Shown: positions 23,304 through 23,377 of the stretch, one piece after another
Position numbering within the stretch: position 1 is the stretch's first letter
Layout: every line of letters begins with the position of its first letter
DNA from: an uncultured Oribacterium sp.
Lineage (GTDB): Bacteria > Bacillota > Clostridia > Lachnospirales > Lachnospiraceae
DNA: 23,377 bases
Direction: 5' to 3'
NCBI GenBank assembly: GCA_934270345.1
Contig: CAKQPT010000032.1
Location: 1 to 23,377 of the forward strand
Notes under the pieces: model-generated
Told to the model about the DNA's origin: nothing
Databases searched by the model: none
Seen by the model: only the letters and a program-made list of their open reading frames with translations
Program-made: the position numbers and the translations under genes

Positions 23304-23377
23304 ATACAAGCTGTCGCGAGACGAGAGCACAACGAACCTTGAAAATCAAAGATCGATTAATACACAGACCCTGAAGA
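23304..23377 (+). other. Probable 16S rRNA leader (partial)
   Basis: The GAACCTTGAAAATC segment (23334-23347) is typical of the leader before 16S rRNA in clostridia and resembles an antitermination boxA. A GTC-GCGA-GAC hairpin lies near the predicted start site (23313-23322). The window ends before any rRNA sequence, so this is inference from the leader and tandem promoters. Confidence 0.65.

Overview
The window looks like chromosomal housekeeping DNA from a moderately GC-rich clostridial Firmicute, most likely a Lachnospiraceae-type anaerobe. This is an inference from gene content: a pyruvate formate-lyase activase, a giant BadF/BcrA-type acyl-CoA dehydratase activase, purine-rich ribosome binding sites, two TTG starts and an rRNA-type leader at the right end. 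No organism name can be fixed from the sequence alone.

Left part (1-7015): pflA; a HerA/DUF853 ATPase convergent and stop-to-stop with a CPBP intramembrane protease; a large structured repeat (copy A); recJ followed by glyA; then repeat copy B between two convergent genes. Middle part (7016-14083): a 1459-residue activase on the minus strand, a 460-base divergent intergenic region with two good promoters and a truncated repeat (copy D), a rhomboid-like protein lacking the catalytic residues, and pyruvate kinase with a terminator. Right part (14138-23377): lysA, repeat copy C, hisS, aspS, a HAAS/DUF1700-like membrane protein, a THUMP-domain RNA methyltransferase, nnrE, a small MscS-type channel, a solo repeat hairpin (copy E), and tandem strong promoters with a leader typical of a 16S rRNA operon, whose RNA genes would lie beyond the window.

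The most unusual content is non-coding. Three full copies (A, B, C; about 210-270 bases each) of a nested, nearly palindromic element fill intergenic gaps. They share a 22-23 bp core hairpin, fixed CCCTTAG and CTTAGGG blocks, and a 9 bp helix whose sequence differs in every copy while pairing is kept. That pattern suggests selection for structure. A 3' module (GGAGTACTGTG followed about 12-15 bases later by CCCTCCGG) also occurs alone or truncated (D, E) and, in derived form, as a factor-independent terminator (F). A second, much smaller repeated hairpin (CCAATG with flanking CTACAT) occurs three times between genes. I do not recognise either family.

The protein genes are mostly ordinary core metabolism, translation and DNA repair, and no defence island, CRISPR array, transposase or prophage gene is visible. 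Open frames antisense to the GC-rich genes were judged to be shadows.
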